Assembly (NCBI GenBank): GCA_029948255.1
Contig: JALIZF010001534.1
Span: 1-64,000 of the forward strand
Direction of reading: 5' to 3'
From: Telmatactis stephensoni
Lineage: Eukaryota > Cnidaria > Anthozoa > Actiniaria > Isophelliidae
DNA length: 64,000 nt
The notes under the pieces are model-generated. The model searched no databases. It was not told where the DNA came from and was given only the letters and a program-made list of their open reading frames with translations. The translations under genes were made by a program, and so were the position numbers. Of the stretch, positions 19,660 through 31,351 are shown in pieces (positions within the stretch are counted from its first letter, which is position 1; every line of letters starts with the position of its first letter).

Positions 19660-22600
19660 AGCTTTTCATGTTTGACTACGTGACCAATGACCTCACACGG
19701 TGGGCATAAATCACCCCAAAAACGCGCAACTTTAAATTTAATCGAAATTTTCAGATTTTTTCCAAAGTTACATTATATTGTTCCTCTTAAAGTAACAATC
19801 TCAAAACTGAAAACCGTTTTCAAATTGGATGAGTGGAAGTGGAGTTATGAATTTTTTAGTTTCATATTTTTCCCGCGAAAAATTGGCGGGAAAAATTTCA
19901 TACAAAATCATTCGGAAAAATATACTTTTTCAAACTACTTTTTTGCGTTAAAATGTTTCGTTGTCATACATTGCATGATGAAAGAACTATATGTGGCCTA
20001 AAATCGTATGTTTTTAGAATTTTAACTTTTTAATGATAAATAGTTGAAAATAATTATTGTAAAAACCGTAAACGTCATAATGACGTCACAGATATCTTAA
20101 AATATCTCTAATAAAATTAATATCGAGAAAAATTCTTCGTCTTAAACAGTATATATACTAATAAAACATTACTAAAGATTTTGGAGCTAACTTGGCCTCA
20201 TCTATGGACTAGAATATTTTTTTTACTTTCTCAATGACGTCATCAAAAATTACGTCATCAAAACAGTAGTTTCGTTATAACTCTTGTTCCAATAATCACA
20301 GACGGAAAAAAATTGCGCCAAATTAAAGAGAATGACAACACAAATAAAATTCAGTGCTTTGTTATTACCTCGCCATAAAAATAAATTTTGGCTAGAAATG
20401 TAACATTTTGATATGATGTCACTATGACATCAACGTCGACTCCAACTGCATCAAAATAAAATATCATATATACTGGTAACACTCTGAAAATTTCATTTCA
20501 TTATGTCAAAGATTTTTGAAATTATTTACAATCGCTAAAAAGTGTCACATTTTCCTTGCGCATTTTTGAGGTCATTTATGCCCACCGTGTCATTTATAGG
20601 ACTATACCTTAGCTATCCACTGCGGTTAACCCTGCCAGTTGTTGTGGCACGGATATACGTGTAAAACTATCGTGTAAAAAAGATTATATATTTGCAATGG
20701 CAGTACTAAATAAAGACATATCTATGCCTATGTTAATCGATAAGGTGGATGCCAGAATCACCACGATGGCTCATTGCTCACAACCGTCTGGACGAGGCTT
20801 TAAATGCAATCCAAAAGTATGGAAGCAAAGACGGTACCCCTGTGGATACAGAGCTACTAAAAGATCTTTTGCAAGACGTAAGGCGTGAACAAATAAAGAA
20901 TCAAAAAGAAGACAAAAAGTACAGTCCAGTTGATCTTATTCGGACACCCAAACTACGAAGATGGTCTTTCATCGTCGGTTATCAATGGTAGGGTTATACT
21001 GAAGACTAATTACAAGGGGCTGAGAAATCGTTTATGTATATTAAAAACTTTTATTAAGTAATGATCCGTAAGAGTGATTTCCATTTGCCCCTGAAAGATT
21101 AGGCTGACTAATAGTTAGCAGTAGACTCTAAGCCATTGTTTTCTTTCTTTCTTTATCAAGTATTACAACTTAATAGTCATTTTTCTTTCACGGACAAATG
21201 AAAATCACTCTAAGAGGTAGGCAACTTGCTATTGTTTTGTAGAACTAGCTGCACATCGCACGCATGCATGCGCGTTTTTCACTTTTCTACATTCGTCGTC
21301 TTCGTTGGGCTATACTTGGTCTTACCGCCGATCAAGAGAAAATGAGGTAGGAGGAGGAGTCTCCGTGACCCATCATGCCTCGTTTGATGCTATTTTTAGA
21401 ACCTCGTCACCATGACCTCGACTTAACCAAGACCATTTTCGGTTTTTTATTTATTTTTTATTTTTGTACTCATTTGCCCTTTATCTCATGTTTAAACTAT
21501 TTTTCATCGACAAACGTTATGCACCCTTTTTCTGCCATTGTGATATTGAGGCAATGCAAAAGCTCGCTCGCTCTCAAACGATCAGATTCACTCTAAAAAT
21601 AGCATCAAACGGGGCATATGATTGTCCAAAGACCTAACACGCGCGATTCCTTCTCTTACCTCATCTTCTGTTGAATTGATAGCACTCAGTCTCCTAAACA
21701 GGATATTTCAGTTCAACACGATGTCGACCGTATTGCTTTGAACGTTTTATTTTTATCATTTTGAACTATTTTTGCTGAACAATGTACCGTTTAATCTTGT
21801 TTGACTGGATCTATTTTAACAGGTTCACTGTTGCTCTTGTCCATTTTGCTATCCTTTTGTTTCTTACACAACTTTCTGGCAACGTTTATGTGAACTACGT
21901 CATTATGCAGGGAGGTGCAGCACTACGCATACCAGTAATTTGGATTTTATTCCTCAAGTAAGTTTGAGTTAATTAGGGAGGTTGCGTAAGATGAGTAAGT
22001 CAAATCATTGCCTAATGTTCCTCACTAGCGTGGGTAGCATGACATCTTAAGCACGATTTACACAACAAACTTTTTATAGCACGACACCCCTAAATACTGG
22101 CTCGTGGACTGATTATGTTGGGTATGGCATCCCTGTTAAGCCAACAATTTTTCTGTTCACAAGATGATAATTACGGGTGCTGTGCAAAAAATCATGGTTC
22201 CATCCATCAACGCAGAATTAGAGGTGCCGTGCGATGAAAAGGTTGTCCTGTAAATCTGGCTTTGGAGTCCACTTCCCCGGCTAGCTTCCAAATGTAACTG
22301 AACGTTTATTCACATGATGAAACTGTATTTACGCGAAAACAGCAAAACAAAAAAGGTTCTGAGTTCTGAATACTTCTGAATACATTTCTGTTAAGGTTTG
22401 GTCGTCGAATCTCACATGGTGTCATCGTTATTCTAGCTGGCGTTTGTTTGCTACTCATACTGGCTGTTTATAAAGGTGAACCTTTTTGATGAAACCCTAT
22501 AAGGAGCGGTCACAATAGCCCAAAGCTGGATAGAACATTACATGTGCATCAAACCCATCAGTAAAAACCTTTGTCTTGTTATGAATCACTGAGTTGTTCA

Positions 22601-25391
22601 ATGACATGGCATGCACTGATTTTTAAAGTAGTTGGTTAGTCTGTTACAAATCCATTTGTCAGGCTTTGAGGTGCGTCTTTAAATAACTGTGAAGATCTTC
22701 ACGTCTTCTCAGATTATTTGATCGATAGGCTGCCAAAATTCCAACGTAATAGGCGACTTGCATGATGGCGTCATATACTACAACTATCAGAATGCTTGTC
22801 CCTGCTTGGCCCACTTTCTTTTGAGAAATAATTAGTGCCAATTGTTTTGCGATTCTCAGGTAGGAATAAAAAAGAAAATTCGCAAAGCATTTTGGTAGTT
22901 GTAATTAAATCACGCCATCGTGCAAATGGCCTATATTTCCAGACAGAGGCAGAGTTTTTGCAGCCTATTCTTGGGTTGCATGTGACGTCATGATCATGGC
23001 AGCCATCTTGGATAAACTTCAACAAAAATTTTCACATTACCACTCTATTGTCTTCTGAATTCCCAAAGGAATGGATGAAACCCAGCAATCGACCAAATAA
23101 TTAGGCAAGAGATGATAGTGTGTAGTGTGAAGAGACGGGGCGGGCATATCAGTTTAACGTTCTTATCTGCTGAGAAACTGTGACCTGATTAAGTGATCAT
23201 TATATTCTTCCACAATTTATTTCCCAATGAAACCTGATCAAGTGCTTAAAGCGAAAACATCAATGCTAATGCAATACTGAATTAAATTCCCAGCAATACT
23301 ACTGAAATGCCACAATCAAAATCATGAACAGTCACATCGTTAGCGAGACTTACTTACTTAATTTTACTTCTTTTTTACTATTCTTTTCAGATGTTCCTTT
23401 GGCAGCTACCGGTTTGTCTCTCGCAGGATATTTGTTAATAGGCTGTAACTTTCTGGGAGTATACATTATGACCCCTGAGTTGTTTCCAACAATTCTGAGG
23501 TGATTTAATCTAAACGCTTAACCAGTGTTTGTTTTTTGTTTTGTTTTGTTTGTTTTTTGGGGGTTTTTATTTAATTTGTTTGCATGTTTGTTTTTCAGTA
23601 GCTGTTTCATTTTAAAATCTGTTTATGTTTCTCTACTATCAATAGATCTCTTCTTCCCGTTTGCCCGATCAAGGAAATGTGTTATTTTGCATCTCTTCCT
23701 TTTCAACTTGCCTGTGTGCTCACTAAACTTTGTTCCTCCTCTTCGTGCCCGTTCTTTTTTCCTGTTAGCTTGCTTCCTAATTGAGTCACTTCCCATGTCT
23801 TTCTCAGTTATTTTGTCAATTGAAGATTGCGTGAAATGAATTACGAATGGGATGAGGATGTCGATCAAAGGCCTGGTTTTCACGAGCGACGAAAGGAATG
23901 GAAGCGGAAATAACATGCGCAGACTCAGTGATGCATCTCTCACTTAGGTGTGAGAGACGACAATAAGTCTCGACGGGGGTATACTTTTAACGGTACTTGA
24001 CGATAAAAAATCGGTGTTTTGACGGTTAATTGTACTTTTTGATGGTTAAAATAAGCCAATGAAATATTAAAAAGCGATAATTAATATTAATGATTAATTT
24101 TTACGAAATGAGCTATTGTGCATCATGGATCATATAATGCGGTTTAGTTTTTGACTTGAGAAATAAGGAATAATCTGATGCAGGCGAAATTCGATAAAGC
24201 GAAAGATAAATTTTATGACAGTTTTAACCGCGACTGAAAATGTTATAATTATTTCTTTGAATACGTCTTCCAATATGTCTTCCAATACGGGCATTTGGAA
24301 GAAATATTGTTTCACAGTGAGTTTTCCAGTTTTGACGGTAAATGTTTTTGACGCTTGACGGTTAAAATTTCTTTGATTTGACGCTTAACGGAGTAAAATT
24401 TAGGCCGTTTAACGGTTGACGTCTAACCCCATTGAGACCCTCAGTACAGTACTGAGTCTAATGCTGCTTCCGTTTTTGCTTTCGCATCCTCGGGAACCTA
24501 TGGCTTGTTGCTCGCTCCTAGGAAAAACCTTACCCTGGGAACGTTGCCTTTAAGAACTTTTTTCGGGAAGTCAAAATTCATTGTGACGTCACCGTTCCGC
24601 GTCAAGAGGTCTTCGTGCTGGCCCTCCCCTTCCCCCGCGTTCCCGAGGATACTGCTTCCGTCACTCACAATAAACAAGCTTCCCGCTTAAGCTTTCATAC
24701 ATTTTCCCAATTTCCATTTTTCCCTAATTGAAAAGCAACAACTCATTTTGTAGTCTGGAAAGCGATATCACAGTTATCATTTCTTATGCAGAAATACTGC
24801 CCAAGGAACTGGTTCAACTATTGCTCGCATTGGGGCGATGATAGCACCCTATATTGCTATGATGGTGAGTCAAACGGCCAACAATATCCCAACTGATACT
24901 TGCACATGACCTCAGTTTGGACGTATTGTCCTTCAGATGATGATTCGTATCACAAATGTTGGTCTTTTACCCGCGTTTAGAGGCAGAATATATTTTCGAT
25001 TCGTTGGTCTTTTAAACGGCGTTTTAGGTACGAATCTACTTTAAGAGTTGCTATGTACCTGAAACACTGAAATTCCCCCCCCCCCCCCCCCCCTCCCCTT
25101 ATCATCATCACCATCATCATCATCATCCTTGTCATCATCATTTCATTACAGGCACAGCTACCAGGCTTGAACATTGCGTTTCCGTCAGCTATTTGCGGCG
25201 TGGCCGCATTGACTGCTGGTGTACTAATGTACTGGGTTCCTGAGACTTTATACACACCGATGCGTCAGACCATCGAAGACACTGAAGCCGCCGAGGAGGA
25301 TTTCGGAATACCTTGTTGCAGAAAAAAGCCGATTGTCAGAGACCAAAAAGAATTAGAAAACATGATTGAGGCTACTGAACAGCATGCCTAG
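17044..25391 (+). CDS. SLC22-like organic ion transporter, intact copy (9 exons, 528 aa)
   Basis: A plasma-membrane major-facilitator protein of the SLC22 organic cation/anion/carnitine transporter type; the substrate cannot be told. Exons: 17044-17322, 18049-18195, 18974-19254, 20745-20987, 21823-21957, 22396-22475, 23391-23499, 24792-24864, 25152-25391. All introns are GT-AG, the phases join, and the sum is exactly 528 codons plus TAG, close to the family's usual 550. The N terminus has YDDIFQHLNSFGLYQK, then TM1, then a short Cys-rich extracellular loop (residues 57-85) with an N-V-T glycosylation site. MFS signatures: SDAWGRK (126-132), WMPESPRWL (237-245), FGRR (363-366) and TPELFPTILRN at the exon 7/8 junction. 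The C-terminal tail is cytosolic and acidic. The start chosen is ATG 17044; the upstream in-frame poly-Leu stretch is translated (TTC)n and was rejected. Introns hold several MITEs. Subfamily uncertain. Confidence 0.9.
17560..17765. repeat. Intronic palindromic element built on TAGGATCATCCTA
   Basis: Intron 1 carries about four copies of the self-complementary word AGGATCATCCT, with inverted ends (GTTTACATTGCACTAGGA and complement). It is also present in the right arm (about 51547-51760), so it predates the duplication. Non-coding MITE. Confidence 0.6.
18385..18870. repeat. Intronic foldback with repeated CAACTTGC words
   Basis: The ends resemble CCGTTCAAACGAG in inverted orientation. The interior repeats CAACTTGCATCAACTTGC and its complement many times. 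It is shared with the right arm (about 50330-50850), so it is older than the duplication. Non-coding. Confidence 0.6.
19602..19656 (+). repeat. (TC)n microsatellite
   Basis: A run of TC dinucleotides of about 55 bp in intron 3. It is absent at the matching place in the right arm, where a G-rich tract is found instead. Confidence 0.9.
19696..20589. mobile_element. 894-bp CACGG-ended TIR element, TCA target, in transporter intron 3
   Basis: The ends are CACGGTGGGCATAAAT and its complement, flanked by TCA (19693-19695, 20590-20592). The right arm has the empty site, a single TCA within AATGACCTCATTTATA (complement of about 49541-49556), so the insertion post-dates the duplication. The interior has several TGACGTCA/TGACGTCATC words and no transposase frame. 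Ends starting CAC with a 3-bp target duplication suggest the CACTA/EnSpm group. Confidence 0.88.
21069..21215. repeat. Intronic MITE (AGAGTGATTTCCATTTG ends)
   Basis: Inverted ends AGAGTGATTTCCATTTG and complement lie about 150 bp apart in intron 4. The element is shared with the right arm (about 48920-49065), hence older than the duplication. Confidence 0.6.
21370..21640. repeat. Intronic MITE (TTTGATGCTATTTTTAGA ends)
   Basis: Inverted ends TTTGATGCTATTTTTAGA and complement lie in intron 4. A copy sits at the equivalent place in the right arm (about 48500-48770). No coding capacity. Confidence 0.55.
22721..22975. repeat. Intronic foldback MITE (ATAGGCTGCCAAAA ends)
   Basis: Arms about 70 bp long in intron 6 pair as inverted repeats (ATAGGCTGC...GATGGCGT...). 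The right arm has the equivalent at about 47185-47425, so it was inserted before the duplication. Confidence 0.6.
23968..24445. repeat. Intronic element made of GACGGTTAAAAT words
   Basis: The ends are GTCTCGACGGGGGTA-like and GGGTCTCAATGGGGTTA-like in inverted orientation. GACGGTTAAAAT / TTTTAACCGTCAA words are repeated at both ends. It is shared with the right arm (about 45783-46290). It lies in intron 7 of the transporter and is non-coding. Confidence 0.6.
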
Positions 25392-25423
25392 CTTTAAGAG
25401 GTTTTCTGTGAAAGCCCGCTAGC

Positions 25424-26088
25424 ATTTCCGCATTGCTCTTTGCTTTGATTTGATAAACGCATCTTTGAAAACCATCCTGTCATTGATGAAAGGGTTCCTA
25501 TTAAATATTAAATCAAAAATAAATAATTAAATGTGAGGGGACATATCCCGTACAAACAATACAATACAATACAATACAATACAATACAATACAATACAAT
25601 ACAATACAATACAATACAATACAATACAATACAATACAATACAATACAATACAACTTTATTATTTCATCCGTTTTTTTTTTCAGAAATAATATTACAATT
25701 ATATGAATTTGACATTGTTTTATGGCATTTAGTTTCCTCACGGAATTCAACATTGTTCAACGCTGTTCCAAGTTCGTCAACATTGGTGTTTCACCATTCG
25801 ACATTTGGAATGTATAAGAAACACTGTTTCTCAAATTGGTATATTTAATATTCACAGCCCTTTCTCAAGGGCGCATGCTCATTTGAAATTCGACGTTACC
25901 GTATACCCTTGCTTCGAAGCAAAGCTATCAGGCTTTGACAAAATCAAGAGGGGGAAAAACTAGCAATTTTTCAGCGCGAACTACAAATTTCTAAAAAAAT
26001 AGGCGGACGTCAGAGAACCACCTGTGGTCAATTAAAATAGTCTGAAGCCGACAGATGTAGAGAAATTGCAGAAGAAGTGGACAATATT
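25424..26088. other. Left-arm-only 3' flank of the transporter, bounded by CGCTAGC
   Basis: CGCTAGC occurs at 25417-25423 and 26089-26095. The right arm has a single occurrence and lacks everything between. Either this block was inserted, or the right arm lost its 3'-UTR region by deletion between 7-bp repeats. The block contains (ACAAT)n and a sequence resembling the 3' end of a minus-strand retroelement, but no clear element ends. Confidence 0.6.
25556..25654 (-). repeat. (ATTGT)n tail of a minus-strand retroelement 3' end
   Basis: About 20 pure ACAAT units run directly into CTTTATTATTTCATCC. Read on the minus strand, this is an AT-rich 3' end followed by an (ATTGT)n tail, as in L2/CR1-type LINEs or their SINE partners. 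The body is too short to classify. Confidence 0.6.
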
Positions 26089-26137
26089 CGCTAGCGATGA
26101 CAGACAAGGACATGCAAGTAGCTATAGTTTACTAGTT

Positions 26138-29100
26138 ACTCGTGCCCAGGCCTTTAGGCCGGGAACGAGTTATAAACTGCAAATGTTTTTTTTTTCCCTC
26201 TTTTCGTCTCGAGAATGCAGCATTCACGGCAAAAAAGGTTGCGTTATCCACGAATTATGCGAAAAGTAAAATGTAGGGATAATTTCGAATAATACCGTAT
26301 TTTCCCCGCGTTTTACGGAGGCGGGATAATGCTAGGTAATCCCTACGTTTTACCTTAGTTTTCCAGAACATCAAAACACGAGTTTTCCGCTTGTTTTACC
26401 GTACAGTAAAATGAGTTCAAAACCTACATTATCACTCGCATTTTACCTACGTTATCCCGAGTAGGCGAATGCATATTTTACCGCATAATCCTTACATTTT
26501 CCGCTCGGGATAACATGGATAATGCCGCTGTTATCTAGTGTGGTAAAATCTAAGGCTAGTAACCCTGATTAATAACCCCCTTTTATTACGTTTTACCAAC
26601 GTTATCTCTACATTATTTCGAGACAGGATAATTCGATTCAGATTACTAGTTGTGGTCTTCCTGAGCTATCAAATCGCTTACAAAAAGTACCGTCAGGGAC
26701 GCTGTTTGCTAGCTTTGACTTCGAAAACACGTACCGTGTTACAGTAATATTTTTCTTTGTTTCGGGAAAGCAACAATTTATAATGTCTCCTAGATCGGGA
26801 CAAGATGTCGACAAAGACTAAATCGAAATTTGAGATTTGATTCTGTTTATAGTTATTAATCCCCTGTATTCATTATGAACACTGATCTTAGACTATTTGT
26901 AACTTAGATTAGCAACATATTTTTCGTTTGTTAATGATAAACTTTTACCCTGCTTGGCAGAGCTTTCCTAATTTTTCCCCTCTAAAGAGAAGGAAATTAA
27001 AGAGAGGGGGGAAATTAGGAAAGCTCTGCCAAGCATGGGTAATAAACTTTCTAATTAAAAAATAGATATGCTGAGGTCATAGTTAATGGAGGGGACCATA
27101 AACTATGGCTGAGGTGCAGCGATCAAATAACTATCAAATGCCGCTCTCAGCCACCTCATGGCGCGCTCTTTGGCAATCTTTGGATCTTTGAAAAGGCGGC
27201 AAAACAACAATGGATTCTATTGTTCTTGATGCGGGGTTATGAAGTATTCTGCAGCAAAATAAAATTCAGTCCGTACTCTTTTTCAAGCATTCTCGATAGA
27301 AAACTTCCTGTGTATGATTCATCGTTCAATTAGGTATAATTTAGAGCGAAAAAAGTCGAAATTATCTAATTACAGTAGTCACAATACGGTGTTACATTCT
27401 TTCCAGCAATCGTAATAAAAGCCGCAATGTTAATTAATTTTCTGTTTATCTTCATTAGCCTGGAACTAAGTAATAACCAGCAAATAAGAAAAGCTGTAAG
27501 ATAATGACCGTTGCGTCATTTTGCTGTAGACCAATAGCATAGGTTGTTACAAAACATGAATAGTTCAGATCACGCGAGGAGGTAAGCGCGCGCTCATTTC
27601 GAATCTTACAAGCCAGCAGATTATCAGCGTCACATCGAAACCACAAAAGGAGTAAAAATGGACCAACAAATGCTGCTGCTGTTGGGGATTTTTTAGCTGA
27701 CCGAAAATGTCACTGTCGTTTGGGGCAATTTGACCATGGTAGGAGACGACAAAATGTTCAAGCACTTGTCTGAGATGGATCGAGGAACGCTTGATATCAA
27801 ACGTTCAAGATCCTGAAAATCAACAATAACATCATGAATTCTGAGGGAAGTGAAGAAATTGAAGAAGTAATAACTAAGGAATAACCCCATGAATACAGAC
27901 AGAAGAATCAAAGGTTAGTCCATTTAAATGGTAATAGCTAACAAGCAAGCTTAATTGAAAGAAATACATTTTCTAAAAACTGCACATTGGATCAGATGAC
28001 TGATTAATTTGGCATTTCTTTGTAGAAGCGATGATATCAACCTATAAAACCGCCAATTAAGAAAAGAAACGAAGAGCCGAACATGGAAACGAATTAAGAA
28101 GAATATAAAAAGAAGCAGCGAAAACTTCAACGGCTGGATAGGGTAAGTTATACAGTAACTAAGTACTTTTCACTTGATGAAAGCCCTGTTGTTTCGCGTG
28201 CCGAACATGCATACAGGCCATTTAGCCTCCTAATTAGTCGGCAAAACTTCAGTAAAAGGTAACGGATGTAGATCGGGGTTATTTTAACAAATTCTCTACT
28301 CTACCATTACTTGCAATGTGTATTTTTTACTTATTTCCTGTTCTGTTATTTTTTGGCAGAAACTGAAAAGAAGAGTTCAAAGTCTATACGCTTTGGAGAG
28401 CTAGAGGAACAGACAAAGCTAAAGCGCTTCAATCAGTTCTGACGACTCAGATGGCGAGAACGATGTGGTCTTAGTGAGGCCACTGCCATGGCGAGCAGAA
28501 GAATTAGGTTGTTTTTTTCATAGAATTAGACCAAAGATCACATAAACGAATGATTCTGAAAAGAGCATGTGGCGCCAACAGCAAGAGAGAGACTCAACGA
28601 TTGTCCCACATAACTTGCGTCAGTGGGTAACTGACCACTAGTTTAAATGTTTCTGACATCGATCGATGCAATATATTTGACATGTAAGTTCTCGATCATG
28701 TAGGTTTAACTATCATTTAAAGATGTAAAATTTAGGAGTTAGACTTTGGTGAATAAAGATCGACAAAAAGTCGATTAAACAGAATGATTCTTTCTGAATC
28801 TGCCCAAATTCATTGTCCACTAAAACCTAAACTGATAAGCCTTTCTTGTAATTTGTTCACTAATAAACAAAATTAGAAGAATGGTAATAGCTGGGAAAAT
28901 GAATAAAAAGAACGGGAAGTAAAACGGATGAAAAATTGGGGAAAAATGAATAGATAATTGCGGTAAAATTAAGGGAAAATCAAAGTAAAACGTAGGGAAA
29001 ATGCGAGGTTTGACAAGCATAATGTCTGAATTATCCCACAGTCCAAGAAAGTAAAACACGTGTTTTCCTGCTGGATTATGCAGGTATTATGCAAGGTAAA

Positions 29101-30213
29101 ACACGTATTTGAGCCGCGTTATCCATAGTGACATTATGCGGGTAAAACGTACGTTATACTCAGATTATACCGATTGGTAAAATTCGGTAAAACGGTACGT
29201 TTACCTATTGTTATCCCGCGGCATTATGCAAGGATTATTCGAGTTATCCCAAAGGGAAAATGCGGGCTAATGAAGGGATTATGTTACGTTAGGATTACAT
29301 TATCCCTGCATCATCCCGCGGTAAAACGCGACCTTTTTTGCCGTGATTCTTGCGCAATCGGTCGCGTGTTACACCCCTGATTGGTAAGAACGTAAAAAAA
29401 CAATGCCCTTCATTCATCACCTCCGTAGTGAACGCCAGCGAGGGACTTTAGGAATGCAAGATGGCCGACTACAAAGAAAATAGCTTTCAGAGACAGGCTT
29501 TTCCTGCAGTGAGACAATATAAAATGGAGCTTTTAACTCGAGATTTACCTAGGCACTTATAAGAGCTTCAGAATGGGCTGTTATTTTGAGCCCGATCTCC
29601 AATACTTTGACCAAATATCGAGCTCTCAATGGAGTAGTTGAAAATGAAACTCTCGCGACTCAAAGCAATTCCTTTGAGCTGGACCCTACATGTTGCTAAA
29701 CGAACGCATATAGAGGCAAGTCAATTATATTTTTCATTCAAGCATTCAAGAGATCTTGAGAGGTTTTTGTATTGAATTGTAACACCGACATTCTGGCCAG
29801 ACAATTCCGCATTTATATATTTTCATGGAACCAAGGCTCTATTTGACCTGATGCGTTTGGTCACGTAATTGATAAAACATCTGAAACATGAACGAAAAAA
29901 TACACGATTTGTTATTGTGTCAAAAGCGTCGTTGTAGAAGTCTTTACAGCAAACAATTGAGATATATAGTGAAACAAAAAGTTGGATAAACTGGTATATT
30001 TTTGCATGTTGGAGATATCTAATACAAAGGCAAACACTAATAGCTGCTGACAGACAAATTGACTAATCAGATATTCTTTGAAAAGGTCAAAAAAGGTCGT
30101 TATTATGTTAAGTGAAGAATGCGTGAAACGGCTCGGGGAAGAGTACGAACGGGGCCGGTCATTGAAGCCTCTCCTAAAAGGGGCTCCCAGGGCACGAGTG
30201 AACGCACGTGTGC
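26138..30213 (+). mobile_element. Non-autonomous DNA element 'CTCGTGCCC', copy B, with nested CACTA-like insertion
   Basis: The element starts CTCGTGCCCAGGCC and ends ...ACGTGTGCGT, flanked by CTAGTTA (26131-26137, 30214-30220). The right arm has a single ACTAGTTA at the same place (about 44400-44407), the empty site. Removing the nested 26225-29345 element leaves about 0.95 kb, homologous in opposite orientation to 2779-5594. No transposase frame. Confidence 0.8.
26225..29345. mobile_element. 3.1 kb CACTA/EnSpm-like element with dense subterminal motif arrays
   Basis: The termini are CACGGCAAAAAAGG(T) and complement, with ATT on both sides (26222-26224, 29346-29348). The homologous uninterrupted sequence at about 5500-5530 (complement) shows the empty site. 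About 400 bp at each end is packed with TTTTACC/GGTAAAA and TTATCC/GGATAA words in both orientations. Such arrays are known as transposase-binding subterminal repeats in CACTA elements. The middle (26700-28950) has no long frame or recognised transposase, so this is probably a non-autonomous derivative. Superfamily is inference from CAC ends, 3-bp duplication and subterminal arrays. Confidence 0.75.
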
Positions 30214-30310
30214 GTCTAGTTATAGATAAAAACAAACCGAACTTGTACTTCGCTACGTAGATTTTATTTTAAACTGTTGAATGAAAATCTCGTTTCAAAT
30301 ATCGAGAATA

Positions 30311-31351
30311 TAGAGAATACTTCATGGAAAGTGCGCGCGTACGGTTTTTATTCACGAGTTGTGAAGTATCATAAAACGAACGAGCGAGGAACGAGCGAGT
30401 GAGTTTTATGATACGAAACACGAGTGAATAAAAACGGGAACAAAGCACTTTCCATGTGTTTCTGTTTATCATATACAAATCGAGATTTCTATAAATTTTT
30501 GTCGTTTTGCTGTGAATATGGATATTGCTTTTCCACGGTCAAGATTTTGATTTTAAAAGCACAAAAATCTCTAGAAAACAAAGTTTAAATAACAAACAGA
30601 CGTCAAACCAAAACAAAACTAATATGTATTTGTATCTAAATTGAATTACAGTATAAAATTATAATTCTTTTCAGTGTAACTTGGACTTTTTGCTCACTGA
30701 CAGGTGTTTGTTTACAAAACGAGCAAAGACAATGCGAAGAATTTGAATTCATTCAAAGACAAACTTACGGTCAAATTCACGCCCGTTAAACATACCTGGC
30801 GTTTCAAATGTCCCTCAAAACTTGAAATAAATTATCTTGAACTGGATTTATCAGTGTTTTTCTCCAAGCTTTTGTTGAAAGAGCTCATTTGGACTAAATT
30901 TCCATTCAGCGACTCTGAAACTGCCGGCCGTGAATCCTCCTTCGCTCTTGCCGCAGCACATCGTGGTTTTGACAATCTTTTTCCCCATAGAGCTCTTATT
31001 TTGCATGACATCGATGACTTTAATTTGTGATGAATGAGCTTATCTGCTTGAAGTCTTACTGAATAAAGATTAATTGAACAGCCAAGACTGAAAATCCTTC
31101 GATAAAAAGTGCTGAGAGAAGCCAGTTTGAAGAGAGTTTGAAAAATTTTCATCAGAAATGAAGTCGCTTCTGATTGGACGTATCATTTTTTCTCACCAGT
31201 GCAAAAAGCCGTACGCGGCCTTTCTGATTGGACGTCATTTGTTTTTCTCACACGTAGAAAATCGATACGTGAATTCTGATTGGCGGAGATTGGTAAAACA
31301 AACGAAAATTATTGCAATGGCTTTTCTGTGAGTAAAATCTCGATATGTATA
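30311..31351. mobile_element. Left-arm-specific ~1.04 kb insertion with internal hairpin
   Basis: It is absent from the right arm, where the flanking sequences join near 44310. It contains an imperfect 135-bp palindrome at about 30328-30462 (GGAAAGTGC...TTTTTATTCACGAG and complement) and GATTGGACGT words near the right end. Frames of 106-108 codons exist on both strands at 30704-31152, but neither has a recognised family. Element type undetermined. Confidence 0.55.
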
